NCBI RefSeq assembly: GCF_001751365.1 | Contig: NZ_LJGT01000037.1 | Location: 124,001-188,000 of the forward strand | Direction: 5' to 3' | Length of the DNA: 64,000 bases | Source of the DNA: Streptomyces abyssalis | Lineage (GTDB): Bacteria > Actinomycetota > Actinomycetes > Streptomycetales > Streptomycetaceae | The notes under the pieces: model-generated | Told to the model about the DNA's origin: nothing | Seen by the model: only the letters and a program-made list of their open reading frames with translations | Databases searched by the model: none | Made by a program: the position numbers and the translations under genes | Part shown: positions 52,662-61,429 of the stretch, in pieces | Layout of the letters: the number at the start of each line of letters is the position of its first letter | Numbering within the stretch: position 1 is the stretch's first letter

Positions 52662-54021
52662 GCTTGGCCCGCGCGCCGTCGGCGTCCGCGTCCCTGAACA
52701 GGTTGATCGAGCCGAGATGCCTGGCGCGCTTCTCCTCGTCGCGGACGCCCAGGCCCTCCTCGGGAGCGAGCGCGAGCACGCCCACCTTGCCCTGATGGAG
52801 GTTGCGCTGCACGTCGTGGGCCGCCTGGCCCGTCTCCTCCAGGTTGTACGTACGGGAGAGAGTCGGGTGGATCTTGCCCTTGGCGATGAGCCGGTTGGCC
52901 TCCCACGCCTCGCGGTAGTTGGCGAAGTGCGAGCCGACGATGCTCTTCAGCGACATCCACAGGTAGCGGTTGTCGTAGGTGTGCTGATAGCCCGAGGTCG
53001 AGGCGCAGGTGACGATGGTGCCGCCCTTGCGCGTGACGTACACGCTGGCGCCGAAGGTCTCGCGCCCCGGGTGCTCGAAGACGATGTCGACGTCCTCGCC
53101 GCCGGTCAGTTCGCGGATGCGCTTGCCGAAGCGCTTCCACTCCCTGGGGTCCTGGTTGTGCTCGTCCTTCCAGAACTTGTAGCCCTCGGCGTTGCGGTCG
53201 ATGATCGCCTCGGCGCCCATGCGGCGGCAGATGTCCGCCTTCTGGTCGCTGGAGACCACACAGATCGGGTTGGCGCCGCCGGCGAGCGCGAACTGCGTCG
53301 CGTACGAGCCGAGTCCGCCGCTCGCGCCCCAGATGAGGACGTTGTCGCCCTGCTTCATCCCGGCGCCGTTGCGGGAGACGAGCTGCCGGTAGGCGGTGGA
53401 GTTGACCAGGCCGGGGGCGGCGGCCTCCTCCCAGCTGAGGTGGTCCGGCTTCGGCATCAGCTGGTTCGACTTGACCAGTGCGATCTCCGCGAGACCGCCG
53501 AAGTTGGTCTCGAAGCCCCAGATGCGCTGCTCCGGGTCGAGCATCGTGTCGTTGTGGCCGTCGGCCGCCTCCAGCTCGACGGAGAGGCAGTGCGCGACCA
53601 CTTCGTCGCCCGGCTTCCAGGAGTTCACGCCGGCGCCCGTACGCAGCACGACACCGGCCAGGTCGGAGCCGATGACGTGGTACGGCAGGTCGTGGCGCTT
53701 GGCCAGCGGGGAGAGGCGTCCGTAGCGCTCCAGGAACGCGAACGTGGACACGGGCTCGAAGAGTGAGGTCCACACCGAGTTGTAGTTGACGGAGGAGGCC
53801 ATCACGGCCACCAGCGCCTCACCGGGCCCCAGTTCGGGCACCGGCACCTCGTCGAGGTGCAGGGACTTGCGGGGGTCCTTCTCCCGGGACGGGAGGCCGT
53901 CGAACATCTCGGCCTCGTCCTTGTGGACTGTCACCGCGCGGTAGGACTCCGGGAGAGAGAGGTTCGCGAAGTCTTCGGCGGTCGCGTCGGACGCGAGGAT
54001 CGCGTCGAGGATCTTGTTCAC
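52654..54021 (-). CDS. ccr: Crotonyl-CoA carboxylase/reductase
   Basis: 455 residues from GTG 54021, with CCGGAGGC seven bases upstream; the frame is open another 69 codons that look non-coding. Medium-chain reductase with NADPH motif WGASGGLGSYATQFA. The CO2-binding residues described for Kitasatospora Ccr, Asn81, Phe170, Glu171 and His365, fall here at exactly those numbers (VNYNSVW, WGFETN, GSHFANYRE). It reductively carboxylates crotonyl-CoA to (2S)-ethylmalonyl-CoA, for acetate assimilation and for polyketide extender units. First gene of the core operon; a 661-bp upstream gap holds its promoter. Confidence 0.97.
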   Translation of the reverse strand: MNKILDAILASDATAEDFANLSLPESYRAVTVHKDEAEMFDGLPSREKDPRKSLHLDEVPVPELGPGEALVAVMASSVNYNSVWTSLFEPVSTFAFLERYGRLSPLAKRHDLPYHVIGSDLAGVVLRTGAGVNSWKPGDEVVAHCLSVELEAADGHNDTMLDPEQRIWGFETNFGGLAEIALVKSNQLMPKPDHLSWEEAAAPGLVNSTAYRQLVSRNGAGMKQGDNVLIWGASGGLGSYATQFALAGGANPICVVSSDQKADICRRMGAEAIIDRNAEGYKFWKDEHNQDPREWKRFGKRIRELTGGEDVDIVFEHPGRETFGASVYVTRKGGTIVTCASTSGYQHTYDNRYLWMSLKSIVGSHFANYREAWEANRLIAKGKIHPTLSRTYNLEETGQAAHDVQRNLHQGKVGVLALAPEEGLGVRDEEKRARHLGSINLFRDADADGARAKHA

Positions 54022-54682
54022 GGTAATGCCTCCGGCGAAGCGCTGTGGAAGGAGACGCTCTGAGGGTCGTCGGGTATGAGGCAGAGCCGTCGGTTCGGCG
54101 GGTGATGCTGCTGGGGCGCTGGTGAGCGCGGTCGCCTGGTGACGCAGGCGTCCGGGCACGGACGGGTGTGGTGCCGCTGGGACAGCGCCCGGACACCGAC
54201 CAAGGTATGACACCCAGTGCCAGGACACAAGACACTGCGTGCCAAGGATTTCTCAAATGTTTCGAGGGTGCGCACGCATGAGCGCGGTCCGCTACGCGCT
54301 GTGCTGTCACCGGCGCCCCGGGCTCCGCCCACCCCCGGGGGGCTCCGCCCGGCTGTCCCTGGGTTCCGCCGGTGCTCGCCTGCGGGCTCCGGCCCGCATT
54401 GGTGCCGGGCTCCGGCTCGCATCGGCCCCGGGCTCCGCGTGCAATGGCGCCGGGCGCCGCCCGTGCTCGTCTGCCGGGTTCGCCGGGCGCGTCGGTCTCG
54501 GGCTGTCCCGGGGCCCGGCCGGGCACCGCCTCCGCCCCGCCCGGCCCGGGGCCGGCGCCGGCCCCGGGCCGGGCGCGTGGCCGCTCCGTGCGCCGTCGGC
54601 ACGCGCGCCTGCGCGAACTCGTATGCCGGACGGGAGCGTTGGCGGTTGCGCCCCTGGCGCTCTCGTCCCGCCGGATGCCGTG
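54022..54682. other. 661-bp gap upstream of ccr with GC-rich imperfect repeats
   Basis: No gene is convincing on either strand. The half next to ccr (54022-54260) is of ordinary composition with AT-rich patches such as GGATTTCTCAAATGTTTCG at 54245-54263, the likely ccr promoter zone. From ~54310 to ~54500 the sequence is built of imperfect CCGGGCTCCG-type units, ending in a 38-bp palindrome. Confidence 0.6.
54538..54575. terminator. 38-bp perfect palindrome of G and C only
   Basis: Two 19-bp arms meet without a loop at 54556/54557; every base is G or C. It follows the 3' end of the acyl-CoA synthetase by ~107 bases on its strand. A terminator for that gene is the simplest reading; cruciform formation or a protein site is possible. 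Confidence 0.55.
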
Positions 54683-56230
54683 CTACGGCCTGCCCGCCGC
54701 CGTCTCCTGCAGGTCGTGGTGCGAGGTCTTGCCGCTCGCCGTGAGCGGCAACGAGTCGAGGAAGTGGATGCGGCTGGGCAGCTTGTACGCGGCGATCCGC
54801 TCCCGCAGGAACGCCGTCAGGCCGTCCGCCGTGAGCTCGCTCCCCTGTCGCAGCACGACGAAGGCCACCGGCACCTGGCCCTCCTCGGAGTCGGCGGCGG
54901 CGACGACCGCCGAGTGGGCGACGTCCGGGTGTTCGTCGATGGCCGACTCGACCTCTCCGGGGGTGATCTTGGACGTGCGCCGCACGATCAGGTCCTTGAT
55001 GCGGTCGCGGAACCACCAGACCCCGTCGTCGTCCTGCGAGCCCATGTCCCCGGTGCGCAGCCATCCGTCCGTGAGGGAGCGCCGGGTGAGCTCTTCGTCG
55101 TCCCAGTAACCGCTCATCACCATCGGGCCCCGCACGAGCAGTTCGCCGGTCTCCTCGTCCGTGCGCAGCTGTGCACCGCCGACGGGCGTGCCGATGCGGC
55201 CGCCCCGGCCGGTCCCGGGGTCGCGCTCGACGGTGAGCCAGATCGCCTCGGTCAGGCCGTAGCCCACGCCGATCGGCAGCCCCGTGAGGGCTGTGAAGTC
55301 GCGCTGGAGCGCGCCGGGTACGGCCTCGCCGCCCGTGTAGACGCCGCGCAGCGAGGAGAACCATTCGCGCTCCGCCCGCGGCTCCCGCGCGAGCTGGGCC
55401 AGGACGTCGACGTGGGTGCAGATCAGGGTGGGGCGGTCGGCGAGCAGGCCCGAGACGTAGTCGTCCAGGTCGAAGCCGTCGTGAAGGACGGCCTTTCCGC
55501 CGGCCAGGAGGGTGCTCAGTGTCTCGATGAACCCGCTGACGTGGACCAGTGGATCGCACACCTGCACGACGTCGTCGGCCCCGATGCCGCCCATGGCCTC
55601 GGAGGTGCTGGTGAGCATGGCCAGGGCGGAGCGGTGGCTGTGCACGACGGCCTTCGGTTCGCCGCCCGAGCCGGAGGTGAAGAAGAGCGCGGCGGGCATG
55701 TCCGGCCCGGGCGGCGGCGGTGCGCCACCGGGGCGGGAGGCGAGCAGCGGGGCGAACGGCTCGTAGCGGCCGCCTGCCCCGCCGGACCCGCCTGTCCCGC
55801 CGGACCCGCCTGTCCCGCCGGATCCCCTGTGCGCGCCGCGCCCCGTGACCAGGACGCGGACGCCTGCCAGGACCGTCGGGTCCACGCCGTCGAGCCGGTC
55901 CGTCCGGCTCTCGTCGACGATCAGCCAGCGGGGGCGTGAGTGCCTCAGTGCCCGCTCGACCTCGGGCGGCGCGTAGCGCGTGTTCAGAGGTGCGGCGACG
56001 GCGCCCGAACGGAAGCAGGCCAGGTACGTCAGGACCGCCTCGGGGCAGGTCGGCAGCATGAACGCCACCCGCTCGCCCGCCAGTTGGTCCATCTCCGCGG
56101 CCAGAGCGCCGGTCGCGGCGGCGACGTCCCCGTACGTCCAGTGCCGTCCGTCGTGTACCAGTGCCGTCGGCTCGGGCGGGTGGGGTTCGAGCATGCGGCT
56201 GAGCCGCGGCGTGGTGGCATCGTGGGGCAT
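54683..56230 (-). CDS. AMP-forming acyl-CoA synthetase
   Basis: 515 residues, ATG 56230. ANL-superfamily motifs: P-loop FFTSGSGGEPKAVVHSH, adenylate-site VGYGLTEAIW, hinge WLRTGDMGSQDDDGVWWFRDR and the catalytic lysine in LTASGKTSHHDL. A low-complexity Gly/Ser/Thr insert (GSGGTGGSGGTGGSGG, ~136-152) between motifs arises from tandem 18-bp repeats. It should activate a short or medium acid as CoA thioester. Upstream of ccr on the same strand, it may feed the ethylmalonyl-CoA pathway with crotonate, butyrate or a similar acid; substrate unproved. Confidence 0.9.
   Translation of the reverse strand: MPHDATTPRLSRMLEPHPPEPTALVHDGRHWTYGDVAAATGALAAEMDQLAGERVAFMLPTCPEAVLTYLACFRSGAVAAPLNTRYAPPEVERALRHSRPRWLIVDESRTDRLDGVDPTVLAGVRVLVTGRGAHRGSGGTGGSGGTGGSGGAGGRYEPFAPLLASRPGGAPPPPGPDMPAALFFTSGSGGEPKAVVHSHRSALAMLTSTSEAMGGIGADDVVQVCDPLVHVSGFIETLSTLLAGGKAVLHDGFDLDDYVSGLLADRPTLICTHVDVLAQLAREPRAEREWFSSLRGVYTGGEAVPGALQRDFTALTGLPIGVGYGLTEAIWLTVERDPGTGRGGRIGTPVGGAQLRTDEETGELLVRGPMVMSGYWDDEELTRRSLTDGWLRTGDMGSQDDDGVWWFRDRIKDLIVRRTSKITPGEVESAIDEHPDVAHSAVVAAADSEEGQVPVAFVVLRQGSELTADGLTAFLRERIAAYKLPSRIHFLDSLPLTASGKTSHHDLQETAAGRP
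55781..55816. repeat. Tandem 18-bp repeat inside the acyl-CoA synthetase
   Basis: GCCGGACCCGCCTGTCCC occurs twice in direct succession, with partial copies on both sides. On the coding strand each unit adds Gly-Thr-Gly-Gly-Ser-Gly. The unit is a multiple of three, so length change would keep the frame. Confidence 0.85.
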
Positions 56231-56409
56231 GACGACCTCCTCGGGCCTCTTCCGGGCCGGTCACGCCTTCCGGCTTCCCCGCTCACGCCTGATATGCGGG
56301 GAAATCGCCGAATTGCGCCGAGTAAGGAGGTTTCCACTGTGCGTCGTGGCCGTACATGTGGGGCTGCCTTGCCGGGGAGACGGGGCTCTCCGTCGAGCAC
56401 CGCCGGGGC

Positions 56410-57204
56410 TCAGTCGTCCCTGAGCGCCTGCTCGATCGTGCGCATGATCTCGCCGATGGGTGTGTCCGTGCGGGCGACGGTGACCAGCACCTCGTCCTCC
56501 CTGGTGGTCCCGGCGCCTCCGTTGCCGCCCGCGGCGACCCCGGCAGGTTCCGGCGCCGCGAGCCGGTTCGCCCCGAAGCCCGTACCGAAGGTCCTGCGTA
56601 CGATTGCGAACGCGTGGTCCAACTGCGCCTCCACGTCGCCGACTCCGCCGCTGCGCAGCCAGCGCCGCAGCACATGGTTGTGCGCCGTGACGACGGCGGA
56701 GGCGGCCACCTCCGCCAGCAGCGGGTCGTCGTCGCCGTCGCGGTGAGCCGCCTCGTCGAAGTGGCCCAGCAGATAGCGCGTGAAGAGCCGCTCGTACCGT
56801 GCGACGGAGGCGATCTCGCGCTCGCGCAGCGCCGGCACGTCACGGGTCAGCTTGTAGCGCTCGACGCTGCCCTTCGGGGACGCCGCGTACATCCGCATGA
56901 CTTCCTTGATGCCCCGGCACACGGTGTCGAGAGGGTTCTCGTGGGACGGCGCGGCCTCCAGCACCGCCTGTGCCCGCACCAGCGTGTCGTCGTGGTCGGG
57001 GAAGATCGCCTCTTCCTTGGCGCGGAAGTGCCGGAAGAAGGTGCGGCGGGCCACACCGGCCGTCGCCGCGATCTCGTCGACCGTCGTGGCCTCGTAACCC
57101 TTCGTCGCGAAGAGCTCCATGGCCGCCGCCGCCAACTCGCGGCGCATCCTGAGGCGCTGGGAGGATGCGGCTGGCGAACGGGACGGCTTCGCGGAGTCTG
57201 ACAT
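56410..57204 (-). CDS. TetR-family regulator in the ethylmalonyl-CoA region
   Basis: 264 residues from ATG 57204. Helix-turn-helix VDEIAATAGVARRTFFRHFRAKEEAIF at ~44-70, preceded by the usual basic RMRRELAAAAMELFATKGY. The C-terminal ~60 residues (AAGGNGGAGTT then VTVARTDTPIGEIMRTIEQ) are an extension longer than typical TetR. A partly symmetrical CGTTAC-N5-GTGACG at 57213-57229, just before the start, may be its operator. Located between the fused dehydrogenase and the acyl-CoA synthetase on the same strand, it probably controls this acyl-CoA gene set. Confidence 0.9.
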   Translation of the reverse strand: MSDSAKPSRSPAASSQRLRMRRELAAAAMELFATKGYEATTVDEIAATAGVARRTFFRHFRAKEEAIFPDHDDTLVRAQAVLEAAPSHENPLDTVCRGIKEVMRMYAASPKGSVERYKLTRDVPALREREIASVARYERLFTRYLLGHFDEAAHRDGDDDPLLAEVAASAVVTAHNHVLRRWLRSGGVGDVEAQLDHAFAIVRRTFGTGFGANRLAAPEPAGVAAGGNGGAGTTREDEVLVTVARTDTPIGEIMRTIEQALRDD

Positions 57205-57301
57205 GCGGGGAACGTTACATGCCGTGACGGGCTCGGGGGGCGGGCCGCCGCCCGACGGCTCAAGCAGCCCGCCCCACCGGTTGTCCCGCTTCACAGAAGC
57301 G

Positions 57302-59086
57302 TCACCGCGCTGCGTACTCGCGGAAGCCCCGTCCCGTCTTGCGGCCCAGGCATCCGGCCGCGACCAGGTGTTCCAGCAGCGGCGCCGGTGCCAGACCCGG
57401 ATCGCGGAACTCCCGGTGCAGCACCTGCTCGATGGCGAGCGAGACGTCCAGTCCGACCACGTCCAGCAGTTCGAACGGCCCCATCGGGTAGCCGCCGCCG
57501 AGCCGCATCGCGGCGTCGATGTCGTCGAGCGAGGCGTAGTGCTGCTCGACCATCTTCACGGCGTTGTTGAGGTACGGGAACAGCAGCGCGTTCACGATGA
57601 AGCCCGCACGGTCGCCGCAGTCCACGGGGTGCTTGCGGATCGCCCCGCACACCTCGCGCACCGTCGCGTGTGCCTCGTCGCCGGTCAGGACCGTACGCAC
57701 GACCTCGACGAGCTTCATCGCCGGCGCCGGGTTGAAGAAGTGCATTCCGATCACGTCCTGCGGACGCGACGTGGCCCGGGCACAGGCCACCACCGGGAGG
57801 GAACTGGTGGTCGTGGCCAGCACGGCTCCGGGCTTGCACACCTTGTCGAGGGTCCCGAAGAGCTCCCGTTTGACCGCGAGGTCCTCCGCGACGGCCTCGA
57901 CGGCCAGGTCGACGCCGGACAGCGCGTCCAGCGAACCGGCCGGCGTGACGCGGGCGAGTGCCGCGTCGCGGTCCTGCTCGCTCATCCGGCCCTTCTTCAC
58001 GGCCCGTTCGAAGGACTTGGCGATACGGGCCTTGGCGGCCTCCGCCTTCTCCTCACTGCGTGCCGCGAGGACCGTGTCGTATCCGGCCTTGGCGAAGACC
58101 TCGGCGATGCCGCTGGCCATCGTGCCCGAACCGGCGACCCCGACGGCGGACACCGGTCGGCCCGGCGTACGGGCGCTGCCGCCGTCCGGGGTCCCGGAGT
58201 CGGCGACGGTGACGGAGGAACCCGGCGCCTCGTAGGAGTAGAAGCCGCGGCCGGCCTTCTGGCCCGTCAGTCCCGCGTCGCTCAGCTGCCGGAGGATGGG
58301 CGCGGGGGCGTGCAGACGGTCGTGGGAGTCGGCGTACATGGCGTCGAGCACGGTGCGTGCCGTGTCGATCCCGATGAGGTCCAGCAGCGCCAGCGGGCCC
58401 ATCGGGAGGCCGCATCCCAGGCGCATGGCGCTGTCGATGTCCTCGCGGCTGGCGTAGCGCGACTCGTACATCGCCGCGGCCTGGTTGAGGTAGCCGAACA
58501 GCAGCCCGTCGGCGACGAACCCGGGCCGGTCGCCGACCGCGACGGGCTCCTTGCCCAGCTCCCGTGCCAGTTCGGTCACGGCGTTGACGGCCTCCGGTGA
58601 CGTGAGCACCGAGGAGACGACCTCGACGAGCTTCATCGCCGGCGCGGGGTGGAAGAAGTGCAGGCCCAGCACGCGTTCGGGGCGGTCGGAATCGGCCGCG
58701 AGGCGGGTGACGGAGAGCGCGTTGGTGCCCGTGGCCAGGATCGTGCCGGGCTTCACGACGGTGTCGAGCGCGGCGAACACCTGACACTTGGTGTCGTAGT
58801 CCTCCGGCACCACCTCGATGACGAGGTCCGCCTCGGCGGCGGCCTCCAGGTCGCTGAAGGTGCGGAAGCGGGCGAGTGCGCCGCGCCGCTCGTCCTCCGT
58901 CATCCGCTCGCGCTCCACGGCGCGCGCGGTGGAGGCCTCGAAGGCGGCGGTGGCGTGGCGTGCCGCGGCGTCGCTGATGTCGACGCCGATGACTTCGCGG
59001 CCCGCGCGGGCGAGCACGTCGGCGATGCCGGTGCCCATCGTGCCGAGGCCGATGACGGCGATGGTGTGCAGAGGCGGACGGTCCAT
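57302..59086 (-). CDS. Fused double 3-hydroxyacyl-CoA dehydrogenase
   Basis: 594 residues from ATG 59086 (GAGGAG eight bases upstream), twice the usual ~285. Copy 1 (~1-285) starts IAVIGLGTMGTGIADVLARAG; copy 2 (~300-594) starts VAGSGTMASGIAEVFAKAGYD. Each has an NAD-binding domain plus a C-terminal 3HCDH domain with HFFHPAPAMKLVEVVSSV or HFFNPAPAMKLVEVVRTV and the GF(I/V)(V/A)(N/D)xLLFxYLN segment. It oxidises/reduces 3-hydroxybutyryl-CoA. The crotonase that would make crotonyl-CoA for ccr is not in the window. Copy 1 ends in a Gly/Ser-rich hinge (SGTPDGGSARTPGRP). Confidence 0.92.
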   Translation of the reverse strand: MDRPPLHTIAVIGLGTMGTGIADVLARAGREVIGVDISDAAARHATAAFEASTARAVERERMTEDERRGALARFRTFSDLEAAAEADLVIEVVPEDYDTKCQVFAALDTVVKPGTILATGTNALSVTRLAADSDRPERVLGLHFFHPAPAMKLVEVVSSVLTSPEAVNAVTELARELGKEPVAVGDRPGFVADGLLFGYLNQAAAMYESRYASREDIDSAMRLGCGLPMGPLALLDLIGIDTARTVLDAMYADSHDRLHAPAPILRQLSDAGLTGQKAGRGFYSYEAPGSSVTVADSGTPDGGSARTPGRPVSAVGVAGSGTMASGIAEVFAKAGYDTVLAARSEEKAEAAKARIAKSFERAVKKGRMSEQDRDAALARVTPAGSLDALSGVDLAVEAVAEDLAVKRELFGTLDKVCKPGAVLATTTSSLPVVACARATSRPQDVIGMHFFNPAPAMKLVEVVRTVLTGDEAHATVREVCGAIRKHPVDCGDRAGFIVNALLFPYLNNAVKMVEQHYASLDDIDAAMRLGGGYPMGPFELLDVVGLDVSLAIEQVLHREFRDPGLAPAPLLEHLVAAGCLGRKTGRGFREYAAR

Positions 59087-59332
59087 CACGGGACTCCTCT
59101 GTGTGACGACTGACGATGAGGGTGTGCCGTGCCGCGCGCAGGGCTGGGAGCCGGGCGCGGCGACGGGCGGGAAATGAGGAATCGGAAAGGCGAGGAAGCA
59201 GGGAGGAAGCCGGGAGGAGAGACGGAAGGCCGACCCTGTCCCGGGGCCGTTCCGTACTGGGCGGTGCAGCCCGGGCGGAGCCGCGGCGATACGTGCGCCA
59301 CGGGCCCGGACCCCCGCCGAACCGACTTCACT

Positions 59333-59363
59333 CTCAGGCGGCTGCGTCACCAGGCCGCCTGAG
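59333..59363. promoter_or_regulatory. Inverted repeat in the 383-bp divergent gap
   Basis: CTCAGGCGGC and its complement GCCGCCTGAG are perfect 10-bp arms separated by 11 bases (21 bases centre-to-centre). The stretch 59087-59469 has no gene. The repeat is closer to the HEAT-repeat gene; the position suggests an operator or attenuator. Confidence 0.45.
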
Positions 59364-59469
59364 CGGGGGTGCCGCTCTGACGAGCAGCTTAACTCGTGGG
59401 TAACCAATGCGCCAGGGGTATGGCACTTCCAGGGCTGTGGGACGGAGCACGTGGGGGAGGGAGCGGGAA

Positions 59470-60102
59470 GTGGGCGACGCATTCCGATCGTTGACGGATC
59501 GCGTACGGGCCGAGGCGGACCCGGCCGAGTACGAGCGGCTGGTCGCACTCGCCAGGGAGGACACTCCCGCGGCGCGGGACGAGCTGGCGTCCGTGCTGGC
59601 GGAGAGCCAACGCCCTTTGTGGGCGAGGGAAGTGGCGGCGTTCGCCCTCGGCAGCGCGGGGGACAGGCGCAGCTTCGAGACGTTGATCTTCATGCTGAAC
59701 TACCGCGATCCCGTGCGCTGCGCCACTGCCGCCCACGCTCTGGCACGCCTGCGCGACCCCCGTACGGCGCGTGCCGCCGCGGCCCTCGCGACGAACGAAC
59801 TGCGCACCGGCTACGCGCTCCACGCGGTGCGGCTGCTCACGGCCTTACGGGCGCCGGAGTCCGTCCCCACCCTGATCTCCGTGCTGCAGCGGCTGCTGAT
59901 GGGGCCGGTGCACTACTGGCCCATCGCGGAGGCGTGCGTGCAGGGCCTGGGCGCGCTGGGCGACCGACGTGCGGTCGCGGTGCTGGGCGCGGCCGCCGAG
60001 CACCACCGGCTGTCGCCGTTCGCGAAGGCGGCGCTCGCGCGGATCCCGGCGCAGCAGGGGAGAGCCCGCAGAAGACCGGTCAGACCGAACCGCTGTCCGT
60101 GA
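59470..60102 (+). CDS. HEAT-repeat protein
   Basis: 210 residues from GTG 59470, with GGGAGG about nine bases upstream. Helical repeats: PLWAREVAAFALGSAGDRRS, DPVRCATAAHALARLRDPRT, NELRTGYALHAVRLLTAL, AEACVQGLGALGDRRAVAVL form about five HEAT-like hairpins. Basic C-terminal tail. Such proteins serve as scaffolds or bind phycobilin-type or protein partners; no function can be read. Its last 23 bases overlap the 3' end of the opposite-strand acetyltransferase. Confidence 0.82.
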   Translation: MGDAFRSLTDRVRAEADPAEYERLVALAREDTPAARDELASVLAESQRPLWAREVAAFALGSAGDRRSFETLIFMLNYRDPVRCATAAHALARLRDPRTARAAAALATNELRTGYALHAVRLLTALRAPESVPTLISVLQRLLMGPVHYWPIAEACVQGLGALGDRRAVAVLGAAAEHHRLSPFAKAALARIPAQQGRARRRPVRPNRCP

Positions 60103-60676
60103 GCGGCGGTGCCGGTGGCGGCTGGCGCGGGGCGAGCGGCCGCGCGTAGTGCACGAGCGGGATGAGCGTCCCGTTGCCGTCGACGTCGAAGGTGTCCTGC
60201 GTGCCGTCAGTGGTGAAGCCGGCGAGTTCGTAGAAGCGGCGGGCGCGGGCGTTGCCCTCGATCGTCCACAACACGACGCGTGTGAAACCCAGTTGGGCGG
60301 CGCGTTCCAGGCAGGCCGTCGTCAGGGCCCGGCCGATGCCCGTGCCGAGCAGGCCCGGGCGCACGTAGATCGCGTAGAGCTCCGCGACGTCGGCCGTGCG
60401 CGGCCCGGCGTTCGTGTGCGCCCCGCCCGGCCGGTCCGGACCGAGTGCCGCCCAGCCCGTGACGGTGCCGTCGCCGTCTTCCGTGACGAGGTTGACGACC
60501 ACGTCGTCGGGGGATCGGGCGGCGAACATCTCACGCCGGCGGGCGGCGTCCTCCGCCACGGACATCGCATCGAGGAACGTGCGTGGCAGCAGATCCGCGT
60601 ACGCCGACTGCCAGGCCCGCACCCGCAGTTCGGCGACGGCGTCGATGTCCGCCTCGGTCATCTCCCTTACCCGCAT
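60080..60676 (-). CDS. GNAT-family N-acetyltransferase
   Basis: 198 residues from ATG 60676; the frame is open far upstream but codons there are out of character. GNAT fold: MRVREMTEADIDAVAELRVR (beta1-alpha1), acetyl-CoA site LYAIYVRPGLLGTGIGRAL with the R/QxxGxG/A pattern, and GFTRVVLWTIEGNARARRFY. Substrate unknown. Tail-to-tail overlap with the HEAT-repeat gene; divergent from the PPOX-fold gene with 162 bp between. Confidence 0.88.
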   Translation of the reverse strand: MRVREMTEADIDAVAELRVRAWQSAYADLLPRTFLDAMSVAEDAARRREMFAARSPDDVVVNLVTEDGDGTVTGWAALGPDRPGGAHTNAGPRTADVAELYAIYVRPGLLGTGIGRALTTACLERAAQLGFTRVVLWTIEGNARARRFYELAGFTTDGTQDTFDVDGNGTLIPLVHYARPLAPRQPPPAPPLTDSGSV

Positions 60677-60838
60677 GAACGGATGCTGGCAGAGCGGAGC
60701 TCGCATCACGAGGGGTTTTCCCGGGGGCCTCGCGGGGGCGGACGCGTGCGGTCGTCCGTCGGGGGCCGCGCACATCCGCGGCGCGCGGGGGGCGCAATCC
60801 GGACGGTAGATGTCGGGAATCGGCGCCAGCATGGACGT

Positions 60839-61348
60839 ATGACAGAGAGCTGGGCGGCCTTCCGTGCCGCCGAACCCGAGTTCGCCGACCTCGTACGGGC
60901 CCGGTTCGGGGCCTTTCAGCACCACGTGCTCGCCACGCTGCGACCCGACGGCTCGCCCCGCCTGACCGGCCTGGAGGGTGACTTCCGCGGCGACGAGCTG
61001 TGGCTCGGCATGATGATCGGCTCCCGCAAGGCCCTCGACCTCCGCCGCGACCCCCGTTTCTCCATGTATGCGAACCCCGGCACGGGTACCGGCATGAGCG
61101 GCGGCGACGTCCGCGTCTCGGGGCGCGCGGTCGAGGTGACCGCTCCGGAGGAGTTCGCGCGCTACGCGTCGGGCGCGGCGGAGGGCGAGGTGCCCGAGCG
61201 CTTCCACCTGTTCCGGGCCGAACTCTCGGAGGTCGTACGGATCACCATCGAGGACCCGTACATCGTCTTCCAGGTCTGGCACCCGGGCCGCCCCCTGCGC
61301 ACGATCCGCCGCCTGGACGAGGACAGCACGGTCCACGAGGACGAGTGA
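60839..61348 (+). CDS. Pyridoxamine 5'-phosphate oxidase-fold (FMN/F420-binding) protein
   Basis: 169 residues. Split-barrel features: AFQHHVLATLRPDGSPRLTGL, ELWLGMMIGSRKALDLRRD, FSMYANPG, VRVSGRAVEVT. This group binds FMN, F420 or heme and often reduces quinone-like or unknown substrates. A short acidic C-terminus follows the HPGRPLRTIRRL strand. No upstream ribosome binding site is strong; ATG 60839 is the only sensible start. Confidence 0.87.
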   Translation: MTESWAAFRAAEPEFADLVRARFGAFQHHVLATLRPDGSPRLTGLEGDFRGDELWLGMMIGSRKALDLRRDPRFSMYANPGTGTGMSGGDVRVSGRAVEVTAPEEFARYASGAAEGEVPERFHLFRAELSEVVRITIEDPYIVFQVWHPGRPLRTIRRLDEDSTVHEDE

Positions 61349-61429
61349 ACGGCCGCTCCCAGGAGTTACCGGCCGCGGGCGGCGTGAACCACAGCCGTCG
61401 TGAACCGCTGCCGCCGCCCTCACCTCCCG

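Noticed and set aside
52654-54021. Polyketide gene cluster suggested by ccr
   Set aside because: No polyketide synthase, acyltransferase or tailoring gene lies in the window; the neighbours are those of primary-metabolic ethylmalonyl-CoA conversion.
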